From: Nocardia sp.
GTDB lineage: Bacteria; Actinomycetota; Actinomycetes; Mycobacteriales; Mycobacteriaceae
Reading direction: 5' to 3'
Length of the DNA stretch: 6,634 bases
Assembly: GCA_013361595.1 (NCBI GenBank)
Contig: JABFXT010000892.1
Location: 1 to 6,634 of the forward strand
The position numbers were made by a program, and so were the translations under genes. The notes beneath the pieces were generated by a model. The model made no database searches. It was not told the origin of the DNA and saw only the letters and a list, made by a program, of their open reading frames with translations. Positions 6,228 to 6,634 of the stretch are shown one piece after another; positions within the stretch are counted from its first letter, which is position 1; each line of letters opens with the position of its first letter.

Positions 6228-6634
6228 GACGAACGCCACGGATCCGGCCAGCCCGTTCGATACGGTGACGATCGAGCGGGCCGCGCCGGGCACCTGGCGT
6301 TCGCCCGCTCGATCGGTGACCTGATACGCGGCTTCGGTCAGCTGGGTCATTCCGTGCAACCGGCCCTCCGCCAGGCAGCCGCCACCGGTGTTCAGCGGGA
6401 GCGATCCGGTGAGCCGGGCCCGGCCGGAATCGATGAAATCCGGTGCCTCGCCGCGCCCCACGAAGCCCAGGCCTTCCAGCCAGGTGTAGGCGAAGATCGA
6501 GAACCCGTCGTAGAGCTGTGCGTTGTCGATCTCGGCGCGACCGATTCCGGCGGCTTCCCACAGCCGCGCACCGGTGCGCGCGGCTCCGTCGTGTTTGTCC
6601 TCGAGCGTCATGTGCGCTGGTGTGGGGCCGATTT
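6210..6634 (-). CDS. Thiolase-like / lipid-transfer (Ltp, SCP-x) family protein, C-terminal part
   Basis: The window holds the last 140 residues; the frame is open to the edge, and the internal ATG at 6611 has no ribosome binding site, so the gene continues beyond. The segment matches the C-terminal half of the thiolase superfamily in its Ltp/SCP-x-like branch: helix AARTGARLWEAAGI, EIDNAQLYDGFS (YDGF at about 6503-6512, where thiolases have NEAF), PLNTGGGCLAEGRLHG (in place of GG-x-GH), and a terminal SNGLAGSVAF where thiolases have the second catalytic Cys. Loss of these residues suggests it is not a standard thiolase. Family knowledge: Ltp2 is a retro-aldolase of steroid side-chain degradation that works with a DUF35 partner. 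Such a partner could lie beyond the right edge. It converges on the ACAD gene with one base between stops, so it belongs to another transcript. The exact reaction is unknown. Confidence 0.85.
   Translation of the reverse strand, partial: IGPTPAHMTLEDKHDGAARTGARLWEAAGIGRAEIDNAQLYDGFSIFAYTWLEGLGFVGRGEAPDFIDSGRARLTGSLPLNTGGGCLAEGRLHGMTQLTEAAYQVTDRAGERQVPGAARSIVTVSNGLAGSVAFVISRDG

Noticed and set aside
6210..6611. Treating the minus-strand thiolase-like gene as a complete 133-residue protein starting at 6611
   Set aside because: The frame stays open to the window edge, no Shine-Dalgarno precedes 6611, and the sequence corresponds only to the C-terminal half of the family.

Overview
The window reads as chromosomal DNA from a high-G+C actinobacterium, most likely Mycobacteriales (Nocardia/Rhodococcus/Mycobacterium-like). 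The G+C content and third-position bias are strong, there are GGAGG-type ribosome binding sites and one GTG start, and the gene set is a typical actinobacterial acyl-CoA catabolic cluster. The genus is an inference. No RNA gene, CRISPR array, insertion sequence or prophage gene was seen.

Layout. At the left edge, on the minus strand, is the N-terminal third of an APH-fold acyl-CoA kinase of the ACAD10/ACAD11/LvaA type (1-322, running off the window). A 238-bp divergent intergenic region (323-560) holds an AT-rich patch with a 16-bp imperfect palindrome. Five plus-strand genes follow with short gaps of 23-44 bp, so they probably form one operon: an AMP-forming acyl-CoA synthetase (561-2051), a thiolase (2096-3274), a 17beta-HSD10-like NAD-dependent 3-hydroxyacyl-CoA dehydrogenase (3319-4080), a second SDR with an NADP-type signature (4104-4868) and an ACAD10/11-like acyl-CoA dehydrogenase (4907-6208). 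On the minus strand, one base after the ACAD stop, is the C-terminal part of a thiolase-like/Ltp-type protein (6210-6634, running off the window). A hairpin sits at this convergent junction.

How the genes may work together. In animals the kinase and ACAD modules are fused in ACAD10/ACAD11, which degrade 4-hydroxyacyl-CoAs through a 4-phospho intermediate. In Pseudomonas the levulinate (lva) operon uses separate kinase, ACAD, SDR and CoA-ligase proteins for the same chemistry. This window has a counterpart of each of these four, plus an HSD10-like dehydrogenase and a thiolase that could finish the job, and no enoyl-CoA hydratase. The proposed route is: acid to acyl-CoA (synthetase); 4-oxo to 4-hydroxy (NADPH SDR); 4-phosphorylation (kinase); conversion to the 3-hydroxy- or 2-enoyl-CoA (ACAD); 3-oxoacyl-CoA (HSD10-like SDR); thiolysis. 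The gene families are well supported. The 4-oxo/4-hydroxy acid substrate is an inference, and ordinary branched-chain, terpenoid or steroid side-chain beta-oxidation remains the main alternative.
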